Shown here: positions 36,436 to 46,039 of the stretch, piece by piece
Layout of the letters: each line of letters begins with the position of its first letter
Position numbering within the stretch: the stretch's first letter is position 1
From: Kiritimatiellota bacterium B12222
GTDB taxonomy: Bacteria > Verrucomicrobiota > Kiritimatiellia > SS1-B-03-39 > UBA6053
Assembly: GCA_029719485.1 (NCBI GenBank)
Contig: CP120722.1
Coordinates: 2,170,001-2,234,000, forward strand
Direction: 5' to 3'
DNA length: 64,000 bases
Notes under the pieces: generated by a model
Told to the model about the DNA's origin: nothing
Database searches by the model: none
What the model saw: only the letters and a program-made list of their open reading frames with translations
Position numbers and translations under genes: made by a program

Positions 36436-37154
36436 GAATCTAAATCAGGAAGGGTTTGTTTTTTCATGGCTTTACTCGCTAAACGCGTAATATAAAAGCT
36501 GACCCCTAAAGTGGCCAATAGACCTAATGCCAAATATACCCAGCGCAATGGTTGTGCAGGTGTGGCTTCCGTAGCCGTTTCGAGTCCTTGTTGGCCCAGA
36601 TATCCCAAATAGACGTAGAGGAGAGTTCCAGGTAACATTCCCGCCCAGCTTGCCAACACATAATGGGGAAAGCGGATACCTGTTAGACCCAAAATGTAAT
36701 TCAACGCATTGAAAGGAAAGATCGGTGAAAGACGTAACAGGGCCACGATTTTCCATCCTTCTTGACTGACAGCCTGATCTACGGCGGCAAATTTTTCATG
36801 GTGACCAAATTTGGCTTTTACCCTATCTCGGGCAAGGTATCGGCTGACCAGAAAGCTGGCTGTGGCTCCGAGGGTGGAGGCGATGGAGACGGTCACCATT
36901 CCCGTTGCCAATCCAAAAGCAAAACCCGCCCCCAAGGTTAAAATACTGGCCGGAATCATAAAGACTGTGGCCACGATATAGACCACTATAAATGCAAAAA
37001 TCCCCCAAATCCCCCATCCCGAAACCTGTTCATTAAAGGTGGTTAAGATTTCAGAAATGGGCAAGAATCGAAGAGCTAAAACCAATGCGATCACGAGAAG
37101 AACGATACTGAACCGTTTTATGCTGAGGGGGAATTTTGAGTTGGGCATGCACAT
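36432..37154 (-). CDS. TVP38/TMEM64 (DedA-superfamily) membrane protein
   Basis: Inner-membrane protein with about five or six membrane segments. Family signatures: VATVFMIPASILTLGAGFAF, a TLGATASFLVSRYLARD motif with the conserved Arg, and LLRLSPIFPFNALNYILGLT, then the WAGMLPGTLLYVYLG segment. Relatives are scramblase- or flippase-like, or act in metal and selenite handling; the substrate is not known here. It is the first gene of the four-gene cluster, with overlapping or nearly abutting junctions. Starts at 37154 and 37148 are both possible. Confidence 0.85.
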   Translation of the reverse strand: MCMPNSKFPLSIKRFSIVLLVIALVLALRFLPISEILTTFNEQVSGWGIWGIFAFIVVYIVATVFMIPASILTLGAGFAFGLATGMVTVSIASTLGATASFLVSRYLARDRVKAKFGHHEKFAAVDQAVSQEGWKIVALLRLSPIFPFNALNYILGLTGIRFPHYVLASWAGMLPGTLLYVYLGYLGQQGLETATEATPAQPLRWVYLALGLLATLGVSFYITRLASKAMKKQTLPDLDS

Positions 37155-37725
37155 GAGACGTGTTCATGTTGAAAGATCTTACAAAGAGTTAGTGCAATAT
37201 TTCTACAGCGACTTGGGTTTGCGACGTCTTGGGTTCCTATGGTGATACAAGAGGGTGAAAAGGTGGGGTTTAATTTTTTTTTTTGCTTCGTCTTGAATCC
37301 AAGACCTGAGAGTTCTCGTTTTTACAGAGCTATGTGTTTTCTGAAGGTAAGGATTTCCATCCGGAATTGGATCTGACTGCGCATTTTTCCGAAAGGGCTG
37401 CTTACCGTAAATGGGCGAATTAGATGGGCGTGTAAACCGTCGCTTAGCCCTTTTTGTAGAAAAAAAATTATTTTTGAGGGAAAAAATAAATATTACTTTT
37501 TTTCTAAAGAAAAGAAAGGTTCATGAGGGTAGGTTGTTGATCATGAAGGGAAAAGGAAAGGGGGGCTTGTCTAAAAATCAATCGGTCATACTCTAAAATC
37601 GAAATTTTATATTCATTTTTTCCTGCTATGCACTTGCTAAGTTTAAATCATATAGGATAAGAGTTATCTTGTATGCGAAATGAAAAGTATAACTTTGGGT
37701 ATGTTTCTCGTCACTGGAGAGTGAA
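37155..37725. other. Long AT-rich intergenic region upstream of the rnf-PFOR operon
   Basis: This is 571 bases between two divergent units. It is AT-rich with A and T runs around 37270-37280 and 37455-37510. No gene, tRNA or clear hairpin was seen. A weak -35/-10-like pair (TTGCTA near 37632 with TATAGG or GATAAG about 16-20 bases on) could drive rnfB, and GGAGAG precedes the rnfB ATG. It is long enough to carry regulatory sites for both directions. Confidence 0.35.
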
Positions 37726-38622
37726 ATGACCACCGCTTTGTTCATTGCTGCAGGCTTCATGGCACTGCTCGGTATCGTGCTCGGAACGGTATTGGCCCTG
37801 GCCTCAAAAAAGTTAGCGGTCGAGGAAGATCCTCGGATTGATGAAGTTGAAGAAAAATTGCCGCATGCCAATTGTGGGGCCTGTGGATTTCCTGGGTGCC
37901 GGCCATTTGCCGAAGCTTTAGTGAAGGGAGAGGTCCCTCCTTCCCAATGTACGGTGAGTTCCAAAGAGGGGGTGGCAGAGATTGCGGCATTTTTGGGAGT
38001 GGATGCGGGGTCTTCAGAAAAAGTCGTGGCGCGATTGGCCTGTGCCGGTGGGAAAAATGTGGCGCGATTCAAAGCAAACTACCAAGGTCAAGCTTCTTGT
38101 CGGGCGGCCGTGGCTGCGGGTGGCGGTGGCAAAGCCTGTGCCTGGGGATGTTTGGGCTTGGCGGATTGTGAGGTCTCTTGTAGCTTTAATGCCATACACA
38201 TGAACGAACAGGGTTTACCGGTCGTGGATGAGGATAAATGTGTGGCCTGTAACGACTGTGTGTTGGCGTGTCCCTTAGACCTCTTTTCGTTGATGCCGGT
38301 GAGTCAACAGTTATTTGTGGCCTGCAAAAGTTTGGCGGAAGGTGATCAGGCCTTGGCCGAATGTGAGGTGGCCTGTACGGCCTGTGGACGTTGCGTTGCG
38401 GATGCACCGGAGGGATTGATTTCATTGCAAAACAATTTGGCGACCATTGATTATCGCAAAAATCAATTGGCAACCCGTTTTCCCATCGAACGCTGTCCCA
38501 CGGGGGCCATCGTTTGGATTGAGAAACAAAAATTTGAAAAAGGTGCGGCTGCGAAAAAAATCATTCGCAAAGAACCGTTACCCATCCTTTCAGAAACGAA
38601 CCCCCAAGGGAAAAGAACATGA
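37726..38622 (+). CDS. rnfB: Rnf complex subunit B (RnfB)
   Basis: Iron-sulfur subunit that takes electrons from reduced ferredoxin in the Rnf complex. The N-terminal helix (residues 3-27) anchors it to the membrane. The CGACGFPGC motif (C50, C53, C58, with C75) is the four-Cys cluster domain. The ferredoxin part has C138, C142, C148, C152 and C172-VACNDCVLAC to C182. A further Cys group (C213, C217, C220, C223, in CEVACTACGRC) follows and extends the subunit to 298 aa. It opens the operon, preceded by GGAGAG, and its TGA overlaps the PFOR ATG by four bases. Confidence 0.93.
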   Translation: MTTALFIAAGFMALLGIVLGTVLALASKKLAVEEDPRIDEVEEKLPHANCGACGFPGCRPFAEALVKGEVPPSQCTVSSKEGVAEIAAFLGVDAGSSEKVVARLACAGGKNVARFKANYQGQASCRAAVAAGGGGKACAWGCLGLADCEVSCSFNAIHMNEQGLPVVDEDKCVACNDCVLACPLDLFSLMPVSQQLFVACKSLAEGDQALAECEVACTACGRCVADAPEGLISLQNNLATIDYRKNQLATRFPIERCPTGAIVWIEKQKFEKGAAAKKIIRKEPLPILSETNPQGKRT

Positions 38623-41600
38623 GCAAATCCACTGAGTCTACCGTTAAATACCCCGGCATCTCCGAAGCCATGGACGGCAATACCGCCGTGATTATGTGCG
38701 AACGCGAATCCAGCGATGCGGCGGGTGCCTATCCGATTACTCCCTCAACGCAAATGGGAGAATATTGGGCAGAACAAGCCGGGGCCGGGCATATCAATAT
38801 CTCCGGTCGCCCCTTGATTTTTGTAGAACCTGAAGGGGAGCACGCGGCGGCAGGGGTGACCGCAGGGATGTCGATGACCGGATTACGGGCGTCAAACTTT
38901 TCATCGGGGCAAGGGATTGCCTACATGCACGAATCTCTTTATGCCGCGGTGGGTAAACGTTTACCTTACATTCTGAATGTCGGCTGTCGGGCCATCACCA
39001 AGTCCACCTTGAATGTACATGCGGGACATGATGATTATCATTTGATGGATGATACAGGGTTCTTTCAAGTAATGGCCAAGAGTGCGCAGGAAGCGGCGGA
39101 TTTGAATTTGATTTCACGCAAAGTTGCAGAGCTTTCTTTAACGCCAGGTGCGGTGGGGCAGGATGGATTCTTAACCACGCATTTGATTGAAACCTTGAAC
39201 GTGCCTGAACGTGCGTTGATCGAAGAATATTTGGGTCACCCGGGAGATATGATTGATACTCCCACTGCGGCGCAACGGATGATGTATGGACCACAGCGCC
39301 GACGGGTCCCTGAGCTGTGGGATGTCGATAATCCGGTAGTGGCGGGTTGTGTGCAAAATCAGGACGCCTACATGCAGTCAGTGGCCGCGCAACGTCCTTA
39401 CTTCTTTGATCACATTCGTGAGTTCACGGATCAATGCATGAAAGAATATGGCGAACTGACCGGTCGCGAATATGCTCGGGTGAGTGGCTATAAACTCGAA
39501 GACGCTGAGTATTTGATCCTGGGGCAAGGTTCCGTAGTTGGGACCGCTGAAGCGGTGGTTGATTACTTGCGTGAGACCCGCGGGTTAAAAGTCGGCGTGG
39601 TGAATTTGACCATGTGGCGCCCATTCCCCAGTGATTTAATTGGCAAATTGATTCAAGGCCGGAAAGGGGTCGCCGTCCTGGAACGTACCGATCAACCTTT
39701 GGCGGAAGATTTACCCGTGATCCGGGAAATCCGTGCCACCATCAGCAAATGCCTTGAGAACGGCATGCAAAAGACACCTGTTTATCCTCACCATTGCACT
39801 TACAAGAAATTGAGTGATGCACCGGTGTTGTATTCGGGTTGTTTTGGTATGGGGAGCCGTGATTTACAACCCGAAGGGATCATTGCGGCGGTTGAAAATA
39901 TGTTGCCCGAAGGAGAACATCGTAAGTTCTTCTATCTGTCGATCGACTTTTTACGTGATAAAGGCGCGACACCGAAACAGGAAATTCACATGCAACAAAT
40001 TCGGGAGGGATATCCCGATGTGAAACACTTGGCGATCAAAGGATCTGAAAATCCTGATTTGCTTCCCAAAGGCGCGATCACAGTGCGAATGCATTCTGTG
40101 GGTGGTTGGGGTGCGATTACTACGGGTAAAAACCTCGCGATTACGCTGAATCATTTATTGGGTTATGATATCAAGGCCAATCCTAAATACGGTTCTGAGA
40201 AAAAAGGACAGCCTACAACCTATTATTTGTCTGCGGCTCCTGAGCCCATCAAAATTAACTGCGAATATAATTATGTAGATGTGGTCTTAAGCCCTGACCC
40301 TAATGTGTTTGGTCACTCCAATCCTTTATTTGGATTAAAAGAGGGTGGGGTCTTTATTATTCAGAGCGATCATAAAACCCCGGAAGATGTATGGGCTGCG
40401 ATACCTGTTCAGTATCAGCGTTTCATCAAAGAAAAGAAAATCCAAGTGTTCTATGTGGATGCGTTTAAAGTTGCCCGTGAAGAAGCGAGCGATGAAGAAT
40501 TACAATTGCGGATGCAGGGAAATGCATTTCAAGGAGCCTTTTTTAAAGCTTCATCTGTGATGGCGTCGGCTGAACTAACCGAAGCCACTTTGTTTGAAGC
40601 GATTCGTGCCCAGTTGACCAAAAAATTTGGTGGCAAAGGTGCACGGGTGGTTGAGAATAATATGAAAGTGGTCCGTCGTGGTTTTGACGAGCTGAAATTA
40701 CTTCCTGATTTGGAAGTGAGTACCCCGGCGGAACGTGAAATCAAGAAAGCGGTCAATATGCCGGTGACCTTGAAACGTATGAAGGCCAGCTCGGATGCCA
40801 AAACGGATATCCATCGTTTCTGGGAGCAAACCGGAAGTTTTTATGCGGGTGGTAAACCCAATGACAACTTGGCGGATCCCTTTAATGCGGTGAGTTTGAT
40901 ACCTGCGGCCACAGGCGTGTTCCGCGACATGACCAGTATCCGTTTCAATCATCCGGTGTGGGTGGCTGAAAACTGTACCGCATGTGGTGACTGTTATACG
41001 GTGTGCCCTGACTCAGCCTTGCCTGGACTGGCCTGCACCATTCAAGATGCCTTTGGTACGGCATTGAAAGGCATGACCCGTGCAGGCATGGAAACGGGAC
41101 AATTACCTGCAGCCTTGCGTACGCTCGAAAAACGAATGCGCAATGCCACTTCCGGTGCAACGGATTCTTCCGTAGATGTGAATGCGCTCATGAATGAAAC
41201 GATTGCCTCCATGTTGGCGGATACGCCCAGTGGAGAGCGTGAAAGCTTGAAGAAGGCGTTTGAAGGCTTCCAAAAGCATATGGGTGGATTTAAGTTCTCC
41301 CTCACCAAACCCTACTATAATCAGAAAGAGAGTGAACAACCCGGTTCCGGTGGACTGTTTGCCATCACTGTAAATCCTTACACCTGCAAAGGCTGCATGC
41401 TTTGTGTGGATGTGTGTAATGATGACGCATTGCGGGTGGCTCCTCAAACCCCCGAATCGGTTAAGAAACTCCGTAAAGATTGGGAGTTTTGGAATGAATT
41501 GCCTTCCACGCCCAAAGAGTTTATTCGGGTGGAGGATATGGACGAGAAAATCGGGGCCATGGAAACCATGTTGCTTGATAAGTCAGTCTATCAATCCATG

Positions 41601-43517
41601 GCTTGTGGTGATGGCGCCTGTACGGGCTGTGGTGAAAAAACCATTCTGCATTTGTTTACCAGTAGCATGACCGCCTTGATGCAACCTCGGGTGAAAAAAC
41701 ATCTGGAGCAAATCAATGACTTGATTGCCTCCTTGGAAGGGCTCATTCGGGAAAAATTGGCCGCTACGGTGGATGTGAGCAATTTGAGTGCGATTGAAAA
41801 ATCGTTGGCCAGTCATTCAACGGGAGATCTGAAGCTTTCAGATTTGGCCAAAGAGCTGGACGAAGGGCAGGCGGGCAGTCCGATTGACCAGGAATGGTTG
41901 AAATCCATGACCCAACTGATTGCCAAACTCAAAGATTTAAAATGGCGCTATGAAGAAGGCCCGGGCAAAAATGGCCGTGCGAAGTTGGGCTTTATCAACT
42001 CCACAGGGTGTTCGTCCGTTTACGGTTCTTCTTGGCCCTATAATCCCTATCCTTTTCCTTGGGCCAATCATTTGTTCCAGGATTCTCCATCCGTGGCGAT
42101 GGGTGTATTCGAAGGTCACATGTGCAAGATGGCTGATGGATTTAAAGTGATTCGTATGGCCAAGGCTGCCTTGGCGGGCGATGTGGATTTGGATGCTTTG
42201 GCTGACGAGTTGCGTTACTTCAATTGGAACTTGTTTACCGATGAAGAATACTTCCTCTGTCCTCCGCTTTGTGCGGTAGGGGGGGATGGTGCGATGTATG
42301 ATATTGGTTTCCAAAACCTCTCCCGGATGTTGATGACGGGTCGTCCCATCAAAGTATTGGTCCTCGATACGCAAGTGTATTCCAATACCGGTGGGCAGGC
42401 ATGTACCTCGGGCTTTATGGGGCAGGTTTCCGATATGGCTCCCTATGGTAAATCGTGGAAAGGGAAGAGTGAGATTCGCAAGGAGATGAGCCTGATTGGG
42501 GCTGCTCACCGTACCGCCTTTATCTTCCAGGGCAATACTTCCAATTACACACATTTGATCGAAGGCTTTATTGACGGGATCAATGCTCGTCGTCCTGCAC
42601 TGTTCAATGTGTATGCGGTCTGTCAGCCCGAACATGGGGTGCCCGATGACTCCTCGGTGACCCGTAGCCGCATGGCCTTGGAATCCCGCGCGTATCCGCT
42701 GATGCGTTTTGACCCGGATGCCGGAAAAGATTGGGAAGAGTGCATTAGCCTGGAAGGAAATCCTGCCTTGGACAGTGATTGGCCGACCTACACTCTGGCC
42801 TACGAAGAAGCAGACGGCACGCCCCAGAAATTGGAATTGCCCATGACCTTCGCTGACTTTGCGGTATCGGAAGCACGCTTCCGGAAACATTTCCGGGTGG
42901 CGCCTCAGGATACCTGGAATGACAATATGGTGTTGCTGGCTGATTTCATTCAGTTGTCTGAGGAAGAACGCGAAGGCAAATTCCCCTTTGTGTGGACCTT
43001 GGATAAGAAAAACCATCTTATGCGGGTCTTGGTTGCCGAAGCGATTGTGTTGTCGACCGAAGAGCGTTTGGACTTCTGGAGAACCCTGAAATCGTTGGCG
43101 GGCCTCACTAAAAAAGTGGATCCCAAAGCGATTGCCGACCAAGTGCGTTCTGAAACGGCTCAAAAATTGACCCAAGGGTTGATGGCGATGTTGGGAGGGG
43201 ATGTGAGTTTACCTGATCTCACGGCGGCCTCTCCGGCTCCCGCGGCGGATGCGCCTGCAGCTTCCGGATTTGAAGCGGCGTGGATTGACCAAAGTCTGTG
43301 CAGTTCTTGCGATGAATGTACGACCATCAATTCTGCGATCTTCGAATATGACGACTCCAAAAAAGCTTTCGTCAAAGATCCTCGTGGAGGTCCCTTCAAA
43401 GACATTGTGCGGGCGGCTGAAAAATGCACGGGCAAATGTATTCATCCCGGAACTCCCGCGGATCCGAATGAAAAGGATCTCGAAAAATTAATCAAACGTG
43501 CGGAGAAATATAACTAA
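38619..43517 (+). CDS. nifJ: Pyruvate:ferredoxin (flavodoxin) oxidoreductase, enlarged and with C-terminal Fe-S domain
   Basis: Oxidises pyruvate with CoA to acetyl-CoA and CO2 and reduces ferredoxin. The domain order follows NifJ: POR N-terminal (AGAYPITPSTQMGEYWAEQA), transketolase-C-like, gamma domain (HSVGGWGAITTGKN), two 4Fe-4S clusters (CTACGDCYTVC near residue 786; CKGCMLCVDVC near 922), then the TPP domain (GDGACTGCGEKT near 997, GGDGAMYDIGFQNL near 1221, DTQVYSNTGGQA). It is 1632 aa; usual NifJ is about 1170-1200. Extra length is seen between the clusters, in a helical stretch before GFINSTGCSS, and in a C-terminal region with an Ala/Pro linker then LCSSCDEC (near 1560) and KCTGKC. 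It sits between rnfB and rnfC. Confidence 0.93.
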   Translation: MSKSTESTVKYPGISEAMDGNTAVIMCERESSDAAGAYPITPSTQMGEYWAEQAGAGHINISGRPLIFVEPEGEHAAAGVTAGMSMTGLRASNFSSGQGIAYMHESLYAAVGKRLPYILNVGCRAITKSTLNVHAGHDDYHLMDDTGFFQVMAKSAQEAADLNLISRKVAELSLTPGAVGQDGFLTTHLIETLNVPERALIEEYLGHPGDMIDTPTAAQRMMYGPQRRRVPELWDVDNPVVAGCVQNQDAYMQSVAAQRPYFFDHIREFTDQCMKEYGELTGREYARVSGYKLEDAEYLILGQGSVVGTAEAVVDYLRETRGLKVGVVNLTMWRPFPSDLIGKLIQGRKGVAVLERTDQPLAEDLPVIREIRATISKCLENGMQKTPVYPHHCTYKKLSDAPVLYSGCFGMGSRDLQPEGIIAAVENMLPEGEHRKFFYLSIDFLRDKGATPKQEIHMQQIREGYPDVKHLAIKGSENPDLLPKGAITVRMHSVGGWGAITTGKNLAITLNHLLGYDIKANPKYGSEKKGQPTTYYLSAAPEPIKINCEYNYVDVVLSPDPNVFGHSNPLFGLKEGGVFIIQSDHKTPEDVWAAIPVQYQRFIKEKKIQVFYVDAFKVAREEASDEELQLRMQGNAFQGAFFKASSVMASAELTEATLFEAIRAQLTKKFGGKGARVVENNMKVVRRGFDELKLLPDLEVSTPAEREIKKAVNMPVTLKRMKASSDAKTDIHRFWEQTGSFYAGGKPNDNLADPFNAVSLIPAATGVFRDMTSIRFNHPVWVAENCTACGDCYTVCPDSALPGLACTIQDAFGTALKGMTRAGMETGQLPAALRTLEKRMRNATSGATDSSVDVNALMNETIASMLADTPSGERESLKKAFEGFQKHMGGFKFSLTKPYYNQKESEQPGSGGLFAITVNPYTCKGCMLCVDVCNDDALRVAPQTPESVKKLRKDWEFWNELPSTPKEFIRVEDMDEKIGAMETMLLDKSVYQSMACGDGACTGCGEKTILHLFTSSMTALMQPRVKKHLEQINDLIASLEGLIREKLAATVDVSNLSAIEKSLASHSTGDLKLSDLAKELDEGQAGSPIDQEWLKSMTQLIAKLKDLKWRYEEGPGKNGRAKLGFINSTGCSSVYGSSWPYNPYPFPWANHLFQDSPSVAMGVFEGHMCKMADGFKVIRMAKAALAGDVDLDALADELRYFNWNLFTDEEYFLCPPLCAVGGDGAMYDIGFQNLSRMLMTGRPIKVLVLDTQVYSNTGGQACTSGFMGQVSDMAPYGKSWKGKSEIRKEMSLIGAAHRTAFIFQGNTSNYTHLIEGFIDGINARRPALFNVYAVCQPEHGVPDDSSVTRSRMALESRAYPLMRFDPDAGKDWEECISLEGNPALDSDWPTYTLAYEEADGTPQKLELPMTFADFAVSEARFRKHFRVAPQDTWNDNMVLLADFIQLSEEEREGKFPFVWTLDKKNHLMRVLVAEAIVLSTEERLDFWRTLKSLAGLTKKVDPKAIADQVRSETAQKLTQGLMAMLGGDVSLPDLTAASPAPAADAPAASGFEAAWIDQSLCSSCDECTTINSAIFEYDDSKKAFVKDPRGGPFKDIVRAAEKCTGKCIHPGTPADPNEKDLEKLIKRAEKYN

Positions 43518-43625
43518 AGAAGGTGCGGTGCCCGGGTTGTCGTTCGTGGCAACTTGGGAGGGTGGGGGATGCGATTTTTCATCCCCAAACCGTTCCTGTA
43601 GCTTCTAACCTTTGATCCCATTCTC

Positions 43626-44984
43626 ATGTCCACTTCTTTTTCACTCTCACATTTCCTGCGCGGAAGTTTTCCACACGGAATTCATCCCCCGGAAAACAAA
43701 CACTTCACGGCAGGTAAGCCTATAGAGCGCTTGGCCTTTCCTCCGCAGTTGGTGTTGCCCTTATCGCAGCATGCCGGCAAACCTTCGGTCGCTTTGGTAC
43801 GCAAAGGCCAGGAAGTGGTGAGGGGAGAACCCATTGCCCGTGCGGATGGATTTGTCTCCGTCCCTTTACATGCGCCGGCCACGGGGGTGGTCAAAGATAT
43901 TTGTTTAATGCCCTCTGCGCGGGGGAGCATGATTCAGAGTATAGTGCTGGATGTGTATCCCGGTGATCCTCAAGAGGTACTTTATGGTACTGAGGTGGAC
44001 GTCGACGCAATGTCACCCGCTGAGATTATGCAGGCGGTTCAAGACACAGGTTTAGTGGGGTTGGGTGGCGCGGCTTTTCCGACCCATGTCAAATTGTCCG
44101 TCCCCGAAGGATGTCGCATTGATACCGTGTTGATCAACGGATGTGAGTGTGAACCCTTTCTGACCACGGATCATCGATTGATGTTGGAGCAGGCTGCAGA
44201 TTTGGTGGCGGGCACCCGCATTTTAATGAAAGCCTTAGGCGCTGAGCGGGCAATCATTGGCACCGAAGAAAATAAATTGGATGCGGTGGCGGCCATTGAA
44301 GCGGTGTTGAGCGAAGGGGATACGGTTTCGGTGAAAGCGGTACAGACCAAATATCCGCAAGGGGCCGAAAAAATGTTGGCCAAAGCCTTGGTAAATCGGG
44401 AAATTCCTTCGGGTAAATTTCCTTCCGCGGTGGGCTTGGGTGTATTTAATGTCGCCACGGCTACGCAAATGGGGCAGTTGTTGCCCTTGAAACAAGGTGT
44501 GATTGAGCGGGTGGTGACGGTGACGGGACCGGGTATAGAACGGCCCGGAAATTACCTGGTACCGCTTGGCACCCCTCTACGATTTATTTTGGAAAAATTA
44601 GGATTCGAAGGCAGTGCGCGGCATTTGATTATGGGAGGTCCCATGATGGGAGGGACGGTATCCTCTTTAGATACACCCATTACCAAAGGATGTGGCGGTT
44701 TGTTGATCCTGAATGAACATCAATTGACCACTGAAGAGCAAATGAAACGCTTCCCCTGCATTAGTTGTGGGGCATGTGTGGATGCTTGTCCTCTGATGCT
44801 GAATCCCTGTGAATTAGGAAGGCTGGCCAACAAAGCGCAATACGAAACCATGGCCGAGCGTTATCATCTAAATGATTGTTTTGAATGTGGCAGCTGTAGT
44901 TATGTGTGTCCGGCGGCGATTCCGTTGGTGCAATATTTCCGCGTGGCCAAATCTGTAAACCGAACCAAGGCGGCAGCATCATGA
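43626..44984 (+). CDS. rnfC: Rnf complex subunit C (RnfC)
   Basis: Peripheral subunit that passes electrons to NAD+ through FMN. Seen: the N-terminal HGIHPPENKHFTAGKPIERL, a lipoyl-like barrel (VSVPLHAPATGVVKDI), the glycine-rich GLGGAAFPTHVKL (about 146-158), NGCECEPFLTTDHRLM, and two 4Fe-4S motifs CISCGACVDACP (near 379) and CFECGSCSYVCP (near 418). Length is 452 aa. A 108-base gap separates it from the PFOR gene, and holds a small hairpin at 43565-43586 without a U-tract. It overlaps rnfD by four bases. Confidence 0.94.
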   Translation: MSTSFSLSHFLRGSFPHGIHPPENKHFTAGKPIERLAFPPQLVLPLSQHAGKPSVALVRKGQEVVRGEPIARADGFVSVPLHAPATGVVKDICLMPSARGSMIQSIVLDVYPGDPQEVLYGTEVDVDAMSPAEIMQAVQDTGLVGLGGAAFPTHVKLSVPEGCRIDTVLINGCECEPFLTTDHRLMLEQAADLVAGTRILMKALGAERAIIGTEENKLDAVAAIEAVLSEGDTVSVKAVQTKYPQGAEKMLAKALVNREIPSGKFPSAVGLGVFNVATATQMGQLLPLKQGVIERVVTVTGPGIERPGNYLVPLGTPLRFILEKLGFEGSARHLIMGGPMMGGTVSSLDTPITKGCGGLLILNEHQLTTEEQMKRFPCISCGACVDACPLMLNPCELGRLANKAQYETMAERYHLNDCFECGSCSYVCPAAIPLVQYFRVAKSVNRTKAAAS

Positions 44985-46039
44985 GTGAAGCGGTGCAACT
45001 TAAAACTTCTCCCCATTTGCGGGGGATGCATTCGGTAGATAAAATTATGCGTCATGTGGTGTATGCTTTGATGCCGGTGGTATTGTTTTCAATTGTACAA
45101 TTTGGGTTGTCAGCGTTGGCCTTGGTGTTGACCTCAGTTGTGGTTTGCGTGGGCACGGAGCATCTCTTTTGCAAATCAGGGGAACGTCCCTCTACCCTTC
45201 GTGATTGGAGTGCAGTGATTACGGGCTTATTGGTGGCTTTGATTTTACCTCCTGGTTTTCCGTTGTGGATGGCTGCCGTCGCGGCCTTTGTTGCGATCGC
45301 GGTGGGAAAATTATTTTTTGGTGGCCTGGGATACAATGTGTTTAATCCGGCCTTGGTGGGGCGTGCTTTTGCGCAAGCGGCCTTTACCGTGCCAATTACG
45401 ACTTGGACCCCCGGTATGGCACATCGTCGTTTTCTTGAATTCATCCCCACCACCCTGACGGCACCCTTTTTGAAACCGGATTTTGCAGGATTTAATCTGT
45501 GGGTCGAAAGTTTAAAAATTGATGGCTACAGTGGGGCTACGCCCTTGGCCATGATGAAATTTGATCATGTCGAAGTGGATACCTTGAAATTGTTTTTAGG
45601 GACACTCGCCAGTTCCGCAGGAGAGAGTTCTGCACTGTTGATTTTATTGGGAGGCTTGTATTTGGCTTTTCGGAGAATGTTAAATTGGCGCGTCCCAGTG
45701 GCGATTTTGGGTTCGGCATTTATATTGTCAGGCCTCTTTTATTTAAAAGATCCAAGTCTCTATCCTTCGCCCTTTTTTACCGTGGTGTCAGGAGGATTGA
45801 TGTTGGGGGCAGTGTTTATGGCGACGGACATGGTTTCCTCTCCGGTCACTCCCGTGGGCTTGTGGGTGTACGGCATTCTCATTGGAAGCCTCACCGTGAT
45901 GATTCGATTGTTTGGGGGCTTAAATGAGGGAGTGATGTACGCAATTTTGTTAGGAAATGCTGCCACTCCCTTGATAAACAATCTTACGCAACCCCGCATT
46001 TACGGGTTTACGCGGAAACGGAAGGAGAAAGCCGCATGA
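44981..46039 (+). CDS. rnfD: Rnf complex subunit D (RnfD)
   Basis: Membrane subunit of about nine or ten helices with a covalently bound FMN. The flavinylation site is in YSGATPLAMMK (Thr near residue 186). Also seen: LNPALVGRAF-like FNPALVGRAFAQAAF, and TDMVSSPVTPVGLWVYG near the C terminus. The ATG at 44981 overlaps the rnfC stop, and an upstream frame extension to 44906 is not used. It overlaps rnfG by four bases. ApbE, which attaches FMN, is not in the window. Confidence 0.93.
   Translation: MSEAVQLKTSPHLRGMHSVDKIMRHVVYALMPVVLFSIVQFGLSALALVLTSVVVCVGTEHLFCKSGERPSTLRDWSAVITGLLVALILPPGFPLWMAAVAAFVAIAVGKLFFGGLGYNVFNPALVGRAFAQAAFTVPITTWTPGMAHRRFLEFIPTTLTAPFLKPDFAGFNLWVESLKIDGYSGATPLAMMKFDHVEVDTLKLFLGTLASSAGESSALLILLGGLYLAFRRMLNWRVPVAILGSAFILSGLFYLKDPSLYPSPFFTVVSGGLMLGAVFMATDMVSSPVTPVGLWVYGILIGSLTVMIRLFGGLNEGVMYAILLGNAATPLINNLTQPRIYGFTRKRKEKAA

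Noticed and set aside
41937..43175. A 412-codon open frame on the minus strand inside nifJ
   Set aside because: It mirrors the coding sequence of a well-supported gene; its product is rich in His/Gln/Arg and has no domain signature.
43565..43586. Hairpin GGGGATG / CATCCCC between nifJ and rnfC as a terminator
   Set aside because: No U-tract follows and the flanking genes belong to one functional unit; it may be a processing or attenuation hairpin but not a supported terminator.
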